Positions 1 through 7,631 of a DNA stretch of 11,707 nucleotides are shown one piece after another. The notes under the pieces are model-generated. The model did not search any database, was not told the DNA's origin, and worked only from the letters and a program-made list of their open reading frames with translations. Position 1 is the stretch's first letter. The number at the start of each line of letters is the position of its first letter. The position numbers and the translations under genes were made by a program. The stretch spans positions 1-11,707 of the forward strand of contig SKKM01000130.1 of assembly GCA_007121485.1 (NCBI GenBank), read 5' to 3'. This stretch comes from Wenzhouxiangella sp. (lineage in GTDB: Bacteria; Pseudomonadota; Gammaproteobacteria; Xanthomonadales; Wenzhouxiangellaceae).

Positions 1-25
1 ATCCGCGTTCATCTGCGGTTAAAAA
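1..25. repeat. Edge of a short-period extragenic repeat
   Basis: The first 20 bases are two imperfect 10-bp units, ATCCGCGTTC and ATCTGCGGTT, which match at 7 of 10 positions and are followed by an A run. Units of this kind (ATCYGCG-type, or CGCAGATGAACGCGGAT on the other strand) recur as dispersed extragenic elements in various bacterial genomes, as I recall. Only the edge is visible, so the number of units cannot be counted. It sits just beyond the stop codon of the leftward gene, a usual place for such elements. Confidence 0.35.
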
Positions 26-35
26 CTCTCCCCGC

Positions 36-740
36 CTAAGCCCAGTCCGGCAGCTGCTGCCAGATTCTGTTCAGTCTATGCCGGGCAGCATCATAATCCG
101 GGTCGAGCTCGGCCACGCGGGCCCAGAACGCGGCGGAGTGATCGAGGTGCTCGGTGTGCACGAGTTCGTGAATGAGCACGTAGCGCACCAATTCGATCGG
201 ACAGAACATCAGCTTCGCATTCAGCGAGATGCGTCCGGCGGCCGAGCAACTGCCCCAGCGCGAGCGCTGGTGACGGATGCCGAGCGCGCTGTAGTGGAAG
301 CCATGGCGCCGCGCCAGCTCGTCGAGCTGCTGGCCCAGAAAAACCCGCGCCTTCGCGCTCAACCAGCGCCGCAACAGCCGGGCCACCAGGTCGTCGTCGG
401 CAGTGTCCGGCACGGTCAGGTGCAGGCGCTGGCCGGTTTCGCGCAGGCGGGGCCGGGCGTCGTCGGCAACCCGGTAGTCAAGCGTCCAGCTTTGCGCCAT
501 CGCGGCCAGGTCGACCCGCTGCGGACGCGCACCGAGCAGGGCCGGGACGCAGTCGGCGCGCAAGGCGGCGTGGCGCCGGCTGACCTTCTCGATCCAGTCG
601 CGCCGCTCGGCCAGGAGCCCGGGGATGCGGCGCTGGTCGAATCGCGGCGGCACGGTGACGACCAGGCCCGCGCGGGGATCCAGGCGCAGTCGCACGTGAC
701 GTGCACGCGGATGGACGCGCACGGTGTAGGGCTGGCTCAT
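36..740 (-). CDS. ygjP: YgjP/DUF45 family zinc metallohydrolase
   Basis: A 234-residue protein of the YgjP-like (DUF45, M48-related) family. The diagnostic motif is near the C-terminus: HELVH at residues 191-195 (H191, E192, H195) followed by HLDHSAAFW, with H201 as the likely third zinc ligand. The family motif RWGSCS is at 161-166, and the start has the usual MSQPYTVRVHPRARHVRLRL-type strand. Length fits the family (about 230 residues). I recall E. coli YgjP being described as a nucleotide (UTP) pyrophosphatase despite its protease-like motif, so the substrate here is left open. It looks cytosolic, with no signal peptide. The ATG at 740 was chosen because it begins the conserved domain. In-frame starts at 794 (ATG, weak AAGG upstream) and 818 (GTG) are possible but would fall in or before the candidate promoter. 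No Shine-Dalgarno precedes 740. It is divergent from the ABC-F gene. Confidence 0.9.
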   Translation of the reverse strand: MSQPYTVRVHPRARHVRLRLDPRAGLVVTVPPRFDQRRIPGLLAERRDWIEKVSRRHAALRADCVPALLGARPQRVDLAAMAQSWTLDYRVADDARPRLRETGQRLHLTVPDTADDDLVARLLRRWLSAKARVFLGQQLDELARRHGFHYSALGIRHQRSRWGSCSAAGRISLNAKLMFCPIELVRYVLIHELVHTEHLDHSAAFWARVAELDPDYDAARHRLNRIWQQLPDWA

Positions 741-844
741 GCGAAAGCGGACATGCGTGGATCGAGTCGGAAAAGGCCGGTATTGGGCTACCATTATGCC
801 TTGTCGAACGCCGCCCACCTTGCCCGCCTCGCCGCCCGGCCGCG
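741..844. promoter_or_regulatory. Divergent promoter region between ygjP and yheS
   Basis: The 104-bp gap separates two divergent starts and should hold both promoters. On the minus strand a -10-like CATAAT lies at 798-793, which would give ygjP a leader of about 47 nt. On the plus strand TACCAT at 789-794 sits in the context GGGCTACCAT and would give yheS a leader of about 44 nt. Neither has a convincing -35 at 17 bp. The two -10 candidates overlap, so the promoters would compete if both are used. Assignment rests on position and partial consensus only. Confidence 0.35.
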
Positions 845-2755
845 ATGATCCAGCTTTCGGAAATCACCCTGCGTCACGGGCCAGAAGCCCTGCTTGAGCA
901 GGCCTCGGCCACCGTCTTCCCAGGCCACAAGGTCGGCCTGATCGGCGCCAACGGCAGCGGCAAGACCAGCCTGTTCCGCCTGCTGCTGGGCGAAATGAGC
1001 CTGGACGCCGGGAACCTGAACCTGCCGGCGGACTGGCGACTGGCCCACATGGCGCAGGAAATCGATGACCTGGAGCGCCCCGCCATCGACTTCGTCATCG
1101 ACGGCGACCAGGCCCTGCGCCAGGCCGAACGCGCGGTGGGCCAGGCCGAGGCGGCCGCCGACGGCCACGCCATCGCCGAAGCGCATACGCGCCTGGCCGA
1201 TGCCGGCGGCTACGACGCCCGTGCGCGTGCCGGCGCCTTGCTCAACGGCCTGGGCTTTGCCGCCGATGCGCACCAGCGCCCGGTGGCGGCCTTTTCCGGC
1301 GGCTGGCGCATCCGCCTGAGCCTGGCCCGGGCCCTGATGGCGCCGTCCGATCTGCTGTTGCTCGACGAGCCGACCAACCACCTGGACATGGAAACCGTGG
1401 TGTGGCTGGAAGACTGGCTCAAGCGTTATCCCGGCACGCTGCTGCTGATCTCGCATGATCGCGACTTCCTCGACCAGGTGGTCGACTCGGTGCTGCACAT
1501 CGAGCAGCGCCAGCTCAGGGCCTACAGCGGCGGCTACAGCAACTTCGAGCGGCAGCGCGCCGAGCGCCTGGCCGGGCAGCAGGCGGCGTGGGAAAAGCAG
1601 CAGCGCGAGATCGCGCACATCCAGCGCTTCGTCGACCGTTTTCGCGCCAAGGCCAGCAAGGCGCGCGCGGCGCAGAGCCGCCTGAAGACGCTGGAGCGCA
1701 TGGAGCAACTGGCGCCGGCCCACGCCGACTCGCCGTTCGACTTCGCCTTCCCGGAGCCGCCGCGGGCGAGCAACCCCCTGCTGCACCTGGCCCAGGTCGC
1801 ACTGGGGTATGGCGACCACCGGGTGCTCGACGGGGTATCGCTCAGTCTCGCCCCGGGTGACCGCATCGGCCTGCTGGGCCTGAACGGCGCCGGCAAGTCG
1901 ACGCTGGTGCGGGCCCTGGCCGGAGAACTGGCGCCCCTGACCGGGACCCTGACCGCCAGCGCCAGGCTGCAGGTCGGCTACTTTGCCCAGCACCAGCTCG
2001 AACAGCTGGACGCCGAGGCCAGCCCGCTGACCCATCTGGCCCGGCTGGCGCCGGACAGGCCGGAACAGGGCCTGCGCGATTTTCTCGGCGGTTTCGACTT
2101 TCGCGGCGACATGGCGACGGCGGCAGTCCAGCGTTTCTCGGGCGGCGAAAAAGCCCGCCTGGTGCTGGCCATGCTGGTCTGGCAGGCGCCGAACCTGTTG
2201 CTGCTCGACGAACCCAGCAACCACCTGGACCTCGAGATGCGCCATGCCCTGACCGTGGCCTTGCAGGGCTTCGAGGGCGCCGTGGTGACCGTATCGCATG
2301 ATCGTCATCTGCTGGCCAGCACGGTGGACACCTACTGGCTGGTCGACGCCGGCAGGGTCAGGCGATTTGACGGCGATCTGGACGACTACCGCCGCTGGCT
2401 GCGCAGCCGCAGCGACGGCGCGGCGCCGGCGCCAACTCCCGAGCGCCCCACGGCCAACAGCGCGCAGCCAGTCCTGAGCGCGGCCGAATGGCGCACCCGC
2501 AGCAAGCCGCTGCGCAACCGCATCGAGCGCCTGGTCCGGGCCATCGATGCCGGGACTTCGGCCCTGGCCGAAGTGGAGCGGCGCCTGGCCGACCCGGCCC
2601 TGTACGCCGCCGACAGCCAGGACGAACTCGAGCGCCTGCTCGAGCAGCAGCAGCGCCTGAGCAAGGAGCAATCCGCGCTCGAGGCCGACTGGCTCAGCAC
2701 CGAGGCCGAACTCGAGGCGCTGCAGGCCGCGCAGGCATCCGGGTCGCGCAGCTGA
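845..2755 (+). CDS. yheS: ABC-F ATPase, YheS type (ribosome-associated)
   Basis: A 636-residue tandem ABC protein without transmembrane segments, near the E. coli YheS length of 637. Domain 1 has Walker A GANGSGKT (34-41), signature SGGWRIRLSLARAL (151-164) and Walker B LLLLDEP (170-176, E175 catalytic). Domain 2 has Walker A GLNGAGKS (345-352), signature SGGEKARL (432-439) and Walker B ending D455-E456. Between them a charged helical linker (about 237-290, including RFRAKASKARAAQSRLKTLERM) is the P-site tRNA interaction motif of ABC-F factors. An acidic/basic coiled coil ends the protein (about 545-628). The SGGW of domain 1 also occurs in YheS. ABC-F proteins bind the ribosomal E site and act on stalled or slow translation; the precise role of YheS is less settled. 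The ATG at 845 begins the conserved MIQL start, with no Shine-Dalgarno and a C-rich leader. It appears to be a single-gene unit. Confidence 0.95.
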   Translation: MIQLSEITLRHGPEALLEQASATVFPGHKVGLIGANGSGKTSLFRLLLGEMSLDAGNLNLPADWRLAHMAQEIDDLERPAIDFVIDGDQALRQAERAVGQAEAAADGHAIAEAHTRLADAGGYDARARAGALLNGLGFAADAHQRPVAAFSGGWRIRLSLARALMAPSDLLLLDEPTNHLDMETVVWLEDWLKRYPGTLLLISHDRDFLDQVVDSVLHIEQRQLRAYSGGYSNFERQRAERLAGQQAAWEKQQREIAHIQRFVDRFRAKASKARAAQSRLKTLERMEQLAPAHADSPFDFAFPEPPRASNPLLHLAQVALGYGDHRVLDGVSLSLAPGDRIGLLGLNGAGKSTLVRALAGELAPLTGTLTASARLQVGYFAQHQLEQLDAEASPLTHLARLAPDRPEQGLRDFLGGFDFRGDMATAAVQRFSGGEKARLVLAMLVWQAPNLLLLDEPSNHLDLEMRHALTVALQGFEGAVVTVSHDRHLLASTVDTYWLVDAGRVRRFDGDLDDYRRWLRSRSDGAAPAPTPERPTANSAQPVLSAAEWRTRSKPLRNRIERLVRAIDAGTSALAEVERRLADPALYAADSQDELERLLEQQQRLSKEQSALEADWLSTEAELEALQAAQASGSRS

Positions 2756-2772
2756 TGGGCCTGGCCAGGCGC

Positions 2773-2801
2773 TTGTTCCGGACCCGGCAATCCGCTATGG
2801 T
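2773..2801 (+). promoter_or_regulatory. Sigma70-type promoter for the yhaO-yhaN-like operon
   Basis: TTGTTC at 2773-2778 and TATGGT at 2796-2801 are separated by exactly 17 bp. Each matches 4 of 6 consensus positions (TTGACA, TATAAT). Expected transcription start is near 2808, giving a leader of about 63 nt before the ATG at 2871. The -35 follows directly on a 12-bp palindrome, GCCTGGCCAGGC (2759-2770), just after the yheS stop codon. The gap of 115 bp between the two genes argues that the nuclease operon has its own promoter. Confidence 0.5.
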
Positions 2802-2870
2802 CTCGGCTGCTTCGAGACCTGAGCGATTCGTGCGCCGCGCCCCCACCCACTGCCGCCGTCTGCCCGCAAC

Positions 2871-4127
2871 ATGACCACGCTCCTGGCCATCGGCGACATT
2901 CATCTGGGCCGGATCCCGGCCGCCCTGCACCCCGACCTGGCGCCGCAGGCTGCCCAACTCGGGCCGGAAGCCGCCTGGTCGCGCGCTGTCACCGAGGCCA
3001 TCAACCGTAAGGTCGATGCCGTTGTCCTGGCCGGAGACGTGGTCGAGCGCAGCCGCGACCTGCTGGTGGCCTACGGCGATCTGAAAAACGGCGTCGAGAA
3101 GCTGGCCACGGCGGGCATTCCGGTACTGGCGGTGGCCGGCAATCACGACACCCTGGTGCTGCCGCGCCTGGCCCGCGAGATCAACGCCCTGCAACTGCTC
3201 GGCGCCGATGGCCGCTGGCAGGAAAAGTCGGTCGGCAAGCTGAACGTCATCGGCTGGTCTTTTCCCCGGCCGCAGGTCCGCCATAGCCCGCTGAAGGACT
3301 TCCCGCATATCAGTCAGCCGGAACGGGTGATCGGCCTGCTGCACTGTGACCGCGACCAGGCCGACAGCCCCTATGCACCGGTCACCAGCGCCGAGCTCGA
3401 GGCGGCGCCGACCGCCGCCTGGCTGCTTGGACACATTCATCAGCCCGATCCCCTGAGCGCTCCCCGGCCGATCGGCTACCTGGGCTCGCTGAGCGCGCTC
3501 AGGGCCTCGGAAACCGGGGCCCGCGGCCCCTGGCTGCTCAACTGGAGCGAGTCGGGCGTCGAGATCGAGCAGCTGCCGCTGGCGCCCCTGCGTTACGAGG
3601 CGCTGGAGGTCGACGTCAGCCAGCTGGAACGCCCCGAGATGCTGGCCGAGGCCACCCTGGCGGCGGCGCGCGGCCTGGCTACGAGACTCTCCAAGCATGA
3701 GTTCATGCCCGATGTCGTCGGCTTGCGCATCCAGTGGGTCGGGAGCTGCCGCTTCGAGCGCGAACTGCCCACCGCCAGCGCGCAGCTGGTCGAGGAGTCA
3801 CGGCCCTGGCGCGAGCGCGGCATGGTGCTGTTCATTCAGAAAGCCGTGGTCCGGACGCAGGCGGATTTCGATCTGGCCGACATCGCCCAGCGTTCGGATC
3901 CCTGCGGCCTGCTCGCGCGCCGGCTGCTCATCCTCGCCAACCCGGAGCACGACGAGCATCAACGCATGCTGGACCAGGGCCGCTCGCGGCTGCTGCGGGT
4001 GGCGGGCCTGCGCGAATTCCAGGCGCTGGACACGGAGCTGGACGACGCCTCCGTACGCGACTGGCTGCAGCGCGCCGGCCAGCGCGCGCTGCTCGAACTG
4101 CTGGCCCAGCGCCGAGGCCCGGCATGA
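2871..4127 (+). CDS. Mre11/SbcD-like DNA repair nuclease (YhaO type)
   Basis: A 418-residue calcineurin-type metallophosphoesterase with the full Mre11/SbcD ligand set: GDIH (D9, H11), AGD (D56), GNHD (N91, H92, D93), LLHCD (H158) and GHIH (H188, H190). The order and spacing match YhaO/SbcD nucleases, which use two metal ions (usually Mn2+) to cut DNA ends. About 220 residues after the catalytic domain form the capping and partner-binding region. The ATG at 2871 is the only good start at the domain edge; it lacks a Shine-Dalgarno and the leader is C-rich. The stop overlaps the next start as ATGA (4124-4127), so the two proteins are probably made together. The partner lacks the usual SbcC features, so YhaO is a better label than SbcD. 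Expected role: end processing or resection in double-strand break repair, inferred from family. No key residue is missing. Confidence 0.9.
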   Translation: MTTLLAIGDIHLGRIPAALHPDLAPQAAQLGPEAAWSRAVTEAINRKVDAVVLAGDVVERSRDLLVAYGDLKNGVEKLATAGIPVLAVAGNHDTLVLPRLAREINALQLLGADGRWQEKSVGKLNVIGWSFPRPQVRHSPLKDFPHISQPERVIGLLHCDRDQADSPYAPVTSAELEAAPTAAWLLGHIHQPDPLSAPRPIGYLGSLSALRASETGARGPWLLNWSESGVEIEQLPLAPLRYEALEVDVSQLERPEMLAEATLAAARGLATRLSKHEFMPDVVGLRIQWVGSCRFERELPTASAQLVEESRPWRERGMVLFIQKAVVRTQADFDLADIAQRSDPCGLLARRLLILANPEHDEHQRMLDQGRSRLLRVAGLREFQALDTELDDASVRDWLQRAGQRALLELLAQRRGPA

Positions 4128-7100
4128 AACTCCTGCGCCTGGAAATTCGCCACTTGCCCGGCATCGACGCGCCGTTCGCGGTCGACTTCGCGCCCGAGAC
4201 GGTCAACCTGGTCACCGGACCGAACGGCTCCGGCAAGTCCAGCCTGGTCCGGGCCGTGCGCGCCCTGATCCACCCGCACCGCGATGATCCGCACATCGAG
4301 GTCAGCGCGCTGTGGCAGGACGGCGACGGCAACCTGAGCTGCGAGCGCAGCGGGCCTGCGGTGCAGTGGCGGCGGCGGAACCAGACCGTCCAGGCGCCGC
4401 GGCTGCCCGGCCCCGAAGCGATCGGCGCCTACCTGATCAGCTCCGAGGACTTGAGCGCGCCGGGCCAGACCGATGCGCATATCGCCGGCGAACTGCAGAC
4501 CCTGCTGGCCGGCGGCTATGACCTCGATGCGGTGCTCACCGCCGCACCGTTCGACAGCCGGCCGCGTCCGCAGAAGCTGGCGCGCGACGTCGATGGCCTG
4601 CAGCGCGCGATCGCCGACAAGGAATCCGAGTACGCCGCGCTGCACGAAGAAATGGCGAAGCTGCGGCGCCTGGAGGCCGAACTCAGGCAGGCCACGCGGT
4701 CTGCCGCGCTGCTCGGGGCGGTCGAAGACGCGATTGCGCTGGCCGACGCGCATTCCTCGCGCTCGGCGCTTGAGACCACCCTGATCGAAGAGTTTCCCGG
4801 CGGCATGGATCGCCTGCACGGAGACGAGATCGAGCGCCTGGACGAGGCCCGCGCCCGACTGGAGCAGAAACAGCAGGCCATACGGCTGGAGCAGGACGCG
4901 CTGGAGCAGGAACGCGCCGAACTCGAGCGCAGCAGCTTGAAGGACCCCGCCGACCTCGAGGCCATGCAAGCCCAGCTGGCCGATGCGCGGGACGCGCTGG
5001 CCCTGACAGAACAACAACTGGGCGGCAGCAGCGAGCAAATCGATCTGGCCGAGCAGGCCGTGGCCCAGGCGGCAAAGCGGCTCGGTGGCGCCCATCCGGA
5101 CCAGATCGACCGACTCGACCAGCCCGCGCTGGAAGCGCTGGAGCGGCAGGTCGAGAAAGTACTCGGCCAGCGCGAGAAGATCCGCGCACTGACCGGTCAA
5201 CTGGTCCTGGCGCAGGGCTCGCGCAACCCCAGCGGCCGTGCGCAGAACGATCTGCGCGCGGCGCGCGCCGCACTCCAGCAGTGGTTGACGCTGGCCCGAC
5301 TCAATCCGCTGGAAGGCGTGCTCTGGGGCAGCCTCGGAGTCGCGGCACTGCTCGGCAGCCTGCGCGTGCTGACCACACAAAGCCCATCGTCGAACCCGGA
5401 GCTGCTGCTGCTCGTGATCCTCGCCGTAGGCCTGCCGCTGTCCATGCTGGGCCGGTTCCTGCTGCGCTTGCGCGACCGCGACCAGTCGCGCCAGCGCTAC
5501 CTGGAGACCGCCATCGAGCCGCCGCTGGGGTGGAGCGAAAGCGAGGTGCGCAGCCGGTTGGAGCGCCTGGACACCGAGCTCGAGGCGGCCACGCAGCACG
5601 AGGTCAGCCAGGCCCGCGCGGCCGAATTGCGCGAACAGCTCAATGCCCAGCGCACCAGCCTGGAGCGAGCCAGGGACAAGCTCAAGACCCTGGCTGAAAG
5701 CCTGGGGATTTCGGCCGACCCGAGACTGGAAACCGGCTTCCTGCTCTGGTGCCGGCACCTGCAGGACTGGCAACGGGAGCACCAGCGCCTGAATGAGCAG
5801 ATCCTGCGCCGCGACAGCCTTGAGCAGCGGCTGCAACAACAGCTCGAAGAAGCTGCCCGGCTACTCAAGCGGCACGGCATCGAACAGCAGGAAATCTCTT
5901 CGCGCGCGCTGGCGGCACTGGTGCACCAGCTGCAGCCGCGGATTCGGCGCCATTCGGAGCTGCACGGCAGCATCCAGGCGCGGCAGCGACGCCTGCAGGA
6001 ACTGGAGGCCGACGTGGCCCAGGTCAGGCACCAGGTCAGCCTGCTGTTCGAGGGAACAGGCATCCGCGCCGACGACGTCGCCGCCCTGCGCCAGAAAGTG
6101 GAGCAATACCCGGCATGGCTGCAGCTAGAGCAACGGCGGCGCGAACTCAGCCAGGAAATCATCCGCCTGGAAAAGCGTCTGGAGGATCATCCGGAACTGG
6201 TCGAACAGGCCAGGCACCAGCGGCGGCAGGCCCTGCAAGCCCTGCACCGGGACTACGAACAGCGGGCCGACAAGCGCGACGAACTCAATCGGCATATCGC
6301 CGAAATCCACACCCGTCATGCCGAGGTGCTCAAGCGGCGCGACCTGGAGCGGCTGGTCACGGACCTGGAACAGCTGCGCGAACGCCTCGCCGCGGAGCTG
6401 GACGCCCAGATGATCGCGGCCGCAGGACACCACCTGATCGACGAAATCCGCAGCGACTACCGCATGGAGCACGAGCCGGCCCTGCTGGCCGCCGCCGATC
6501 GCTGGCTGGACAGCTTTACCCGCCACCGGTATCGCCTGCTGTTCCAGGACGGCAGCTTCCACGCCGTCGACACCCGCAGCGGGCGCCGCCAGGGCATCGG
6601 CGAGCTCTCGACCGGTGGCCGCGCCCAGTTCATGCTCGCCGTGCGCCTGGCCTGGATCGAGCAACAGGAGCGCCACAGCGAGCCGCTGCCGGTGTTCATG
6701 GACGAAGTGCTGACCACCAGCGATGCGGATCGCTATCGCGCCGTGGTCGGCGCGGTTCGCGCGCTGATCGACGACGGGCGGCAGTTGTTCTACCTCACGG
6801 CCCAGAGCGACGATGCCCAGGCCTGGTGGGAGTGGCTCGGCGACGGGCTCGCTCCGCATGCCATCGACATGACCGAAGTCCGGCAGGGTCAGGTCCAGCA
6901 GCTGGAATTCCGCATGCCCGAGAGCGCCCGGGGCCCGGCTGCGCTGCCGGGTCCCGAAACCATGGGCGCGGAGGACTGGATTCGGGCCGTCCACGTCGAC
7001 GCCATCGACCCGTGGCGGGACAGCGGGCGCATCCACGTCGTTCATCTGCTGGGCGACGACCTGGCGCTGGCCCACCGCCTGCTGGGCCTGGGCATCGAAC

Positions 7101-7585
7101 GCCTGGGTGAACTGGAGCGCCTGATCGAACGCGCGATGCAGACCGGAACCGACAGCGGGAGCCTGGACCTCGACCTGGTCAAGCGGCTGCAGCCGCGCGT
7201 CCAGGCCGCCCGACTGTTGCTCAAGGACTGGCGCCGGCGGCACAGACGCCCGGTTGATGCAGCCGCGCTGCAAGCCTGCGGCCTGATCAGCGACCGCTTC
7301 CTGCCGAAAGTGGCCGACCTGGCGGCCGATATCGGCGGGGACCCGGTGGAGTTGATCGACGGCCTGGGATCAGGCGCCGTGCCACGCTTCCGCTCGGATG
7401 TCACCGAGCAGCTGCGCGAATGGCTGAAGGACGAAGGCTACTGGCCGGACGAGAGCGCCGGGCCGGCGCTCACGGCGGCGGAACTGGCCCTGGAAACCGG
7501 CCTGGAAGCAAGCGACGCCAGCCGCCTCATCGACGCCCTGAACGCGGCCATCATCGATCCGATGACCGCGCCCGCCGAGATCTGA
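4124..7585 (+). CDS. SbcC/Rad50-like coiled-coil ATPase (YhaN type) with TM hairpin
   Basis: A 1153-residue SMC/Rad50-type ATPase split by a long coiled coil. Walker A is GPNGSGKSS (32-40). A Q-loop-like SSEDLS stretch follows around residue 106. Two Glu/Gln/Arg-rich coiled-coil arms run about 145-395 and 455-800. Between them lie two hydrophobic segments, about 399-416 and 427-447, separated by TTQSPSSNPE and followed by an Arg-rich end. I find no CxxC zinc hook. The second ATPase half has signature ELSTGGRAQ (827-835), Walker B VFMDE (857-861, D860/E861) and the switch strand LFYLTAQ (888-894). About 250 residues follow, longer than in the usual YhaN. The ATG at 4124 overlaps the nuclease stop (ATGA) and has GAGG at 4114-4117; longer in-frame readings run back inside the nuclease gene and were not used. 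Known role of the family: ATP-driven DNA binding and control of the partner nuclease. Membrane attachment is inference. Confidence 0.9.
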   Translation: MKLLRLEIRHLPGIDAPFAVDFAPETVNLVTGPNGSGKSSLVRAVRALIHPHRDDPHIEVSALWQDGDGNLSCERSGPAVQWRRRNQTVQAPRLPGPEAIGAYLISSEDLSAPGQTDAHIAGELQTLLAGGYDLDAVLTAAPFDSRPRPQKLARDVDGLQRAIADKESEYAALHEEMAKLRRLEAELRQATRSAALLGAVEDAIALADAHSSRSALETTLIEEFPGGMDRLHGDEIERLDEARARLEQKQQAIRLEQDALEQERAELERSSLKDPADLEAMQAQLADARDALALTEQQLGGSSEQIDLAEQAVAQAAKRLGGAHPDQIDRLDQPALEALERQVEKVLGQREKIRALTGQLVLAQGSRNPSGRAQNDLRAARAALQQWLTLARLNPLEGVLWGSLGVAALLGSLRVLTTQSPSSNPELLLLVILAVGLPLSMLGRFLLRLRDRDQSRQRYLETAIEPPLGWSESEVRSRLERLDTELEAATQHEVSQARAAELREQLNAQRTSLERARDKLKTLAESLGISADPRLETGFLLWCRHLQDWQREHQRLNEQILRRDSLEQRLQQQLEEAARLLKRHGIEQQEISSRALAALVHQLQPRIRRHSELHGSIQARQRRLQELEADVAQVRHQVSLLFEGTGIRADDVAALRQKVEQYPAWLQLEQRRRELSQEIIRLEKRLEDHPELVEQARHQRRQALQALHRDYEQRADKRDELNRHIAEIHTRHAEVLKRRDLERLVTDLEQLRERLAAELDAQMIAAAGHHLIDEIRSDYRMEHEPALLAAADRWLDSFTRHRYRLLFQDGSFHAVDTRSGRRQGIGELSTGGRAQFMLAVRLAWIEQQERHSEPLPVFMDEVLTTSDADRYRAVVGAVRALIDDGRQLFYLTAQSDDAQAWWEWLGDGLAPHAIDMTEVRQGQVQQLEFRMPESARGPAALPGPETMGAEDWIRAVHVDAIDPWRDSGRIHVVHLLGDDLALAHRLLGLGIERLGELERLIERAMQTGTDSGSLDLDLVKRLQPRVQAARLLLKDWRRRHRRPVDAAALQACGLISDRFLPKVADLAADIGGDPVELIDGLGSGAVPRFRSDVTEQLREWLKDEGYWPDESAGPALTAAELALETGLEASDASRLIDALNAAIIDPMTAPAEI

Positions 7586-7631
7586 GGGCCTCCGCGGCCG
7601 CCAAAGCCGCGATACCCGGCTGCGGCGGCGA

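Noticed and set aside
78..848. 256-codon plus-strand frame opposite ygjP
   Set aside because: The minus strand carries the intact HELVH and WGSC motifs; the plus frame has no recognisable domain.
794..2671. 625-codon open frame on the minus strand
   Set aside because: It lies wholly antisense to yheS, which has all ABC-F motifs. Long antisense frames are expected from codon bias at this G+C, and its translation shows no domain.
2759..2770. Palindrome GCCTGGCCAGGC after yheS as a terminator
   Set aside because: As a hairpin it has only a 4-bp stem and is not followed by a T run; it may be chance in G+C-rich DNA.
3959..5839. 626-codon open frame on the minus strand
   Set aside because: It is antisense to the nuclease and ATPase genes, has a Gln/Ala/Leu-rich low-information translation, and no motif or ribosome site supports it.
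2871..7585. The nuclease-ATPase pair as an anti-phage defence island
   Set aside because: Neighbours are housekeeping genes, composition matches the surroundings, and there are no mobile-element traces. A repair role is the simpler reading.
7597..7629. Possible terminator hairpin between the YhaN-like gene and speD
   Set aside because: GCCGCC (7597-7602) can pair with GGCGGC (7624-7629) and GCCGC (7606-7610) with GCGGC (7622-7626), but the loops are 21 and 11 nt, the structures compete, and no T tract follows.
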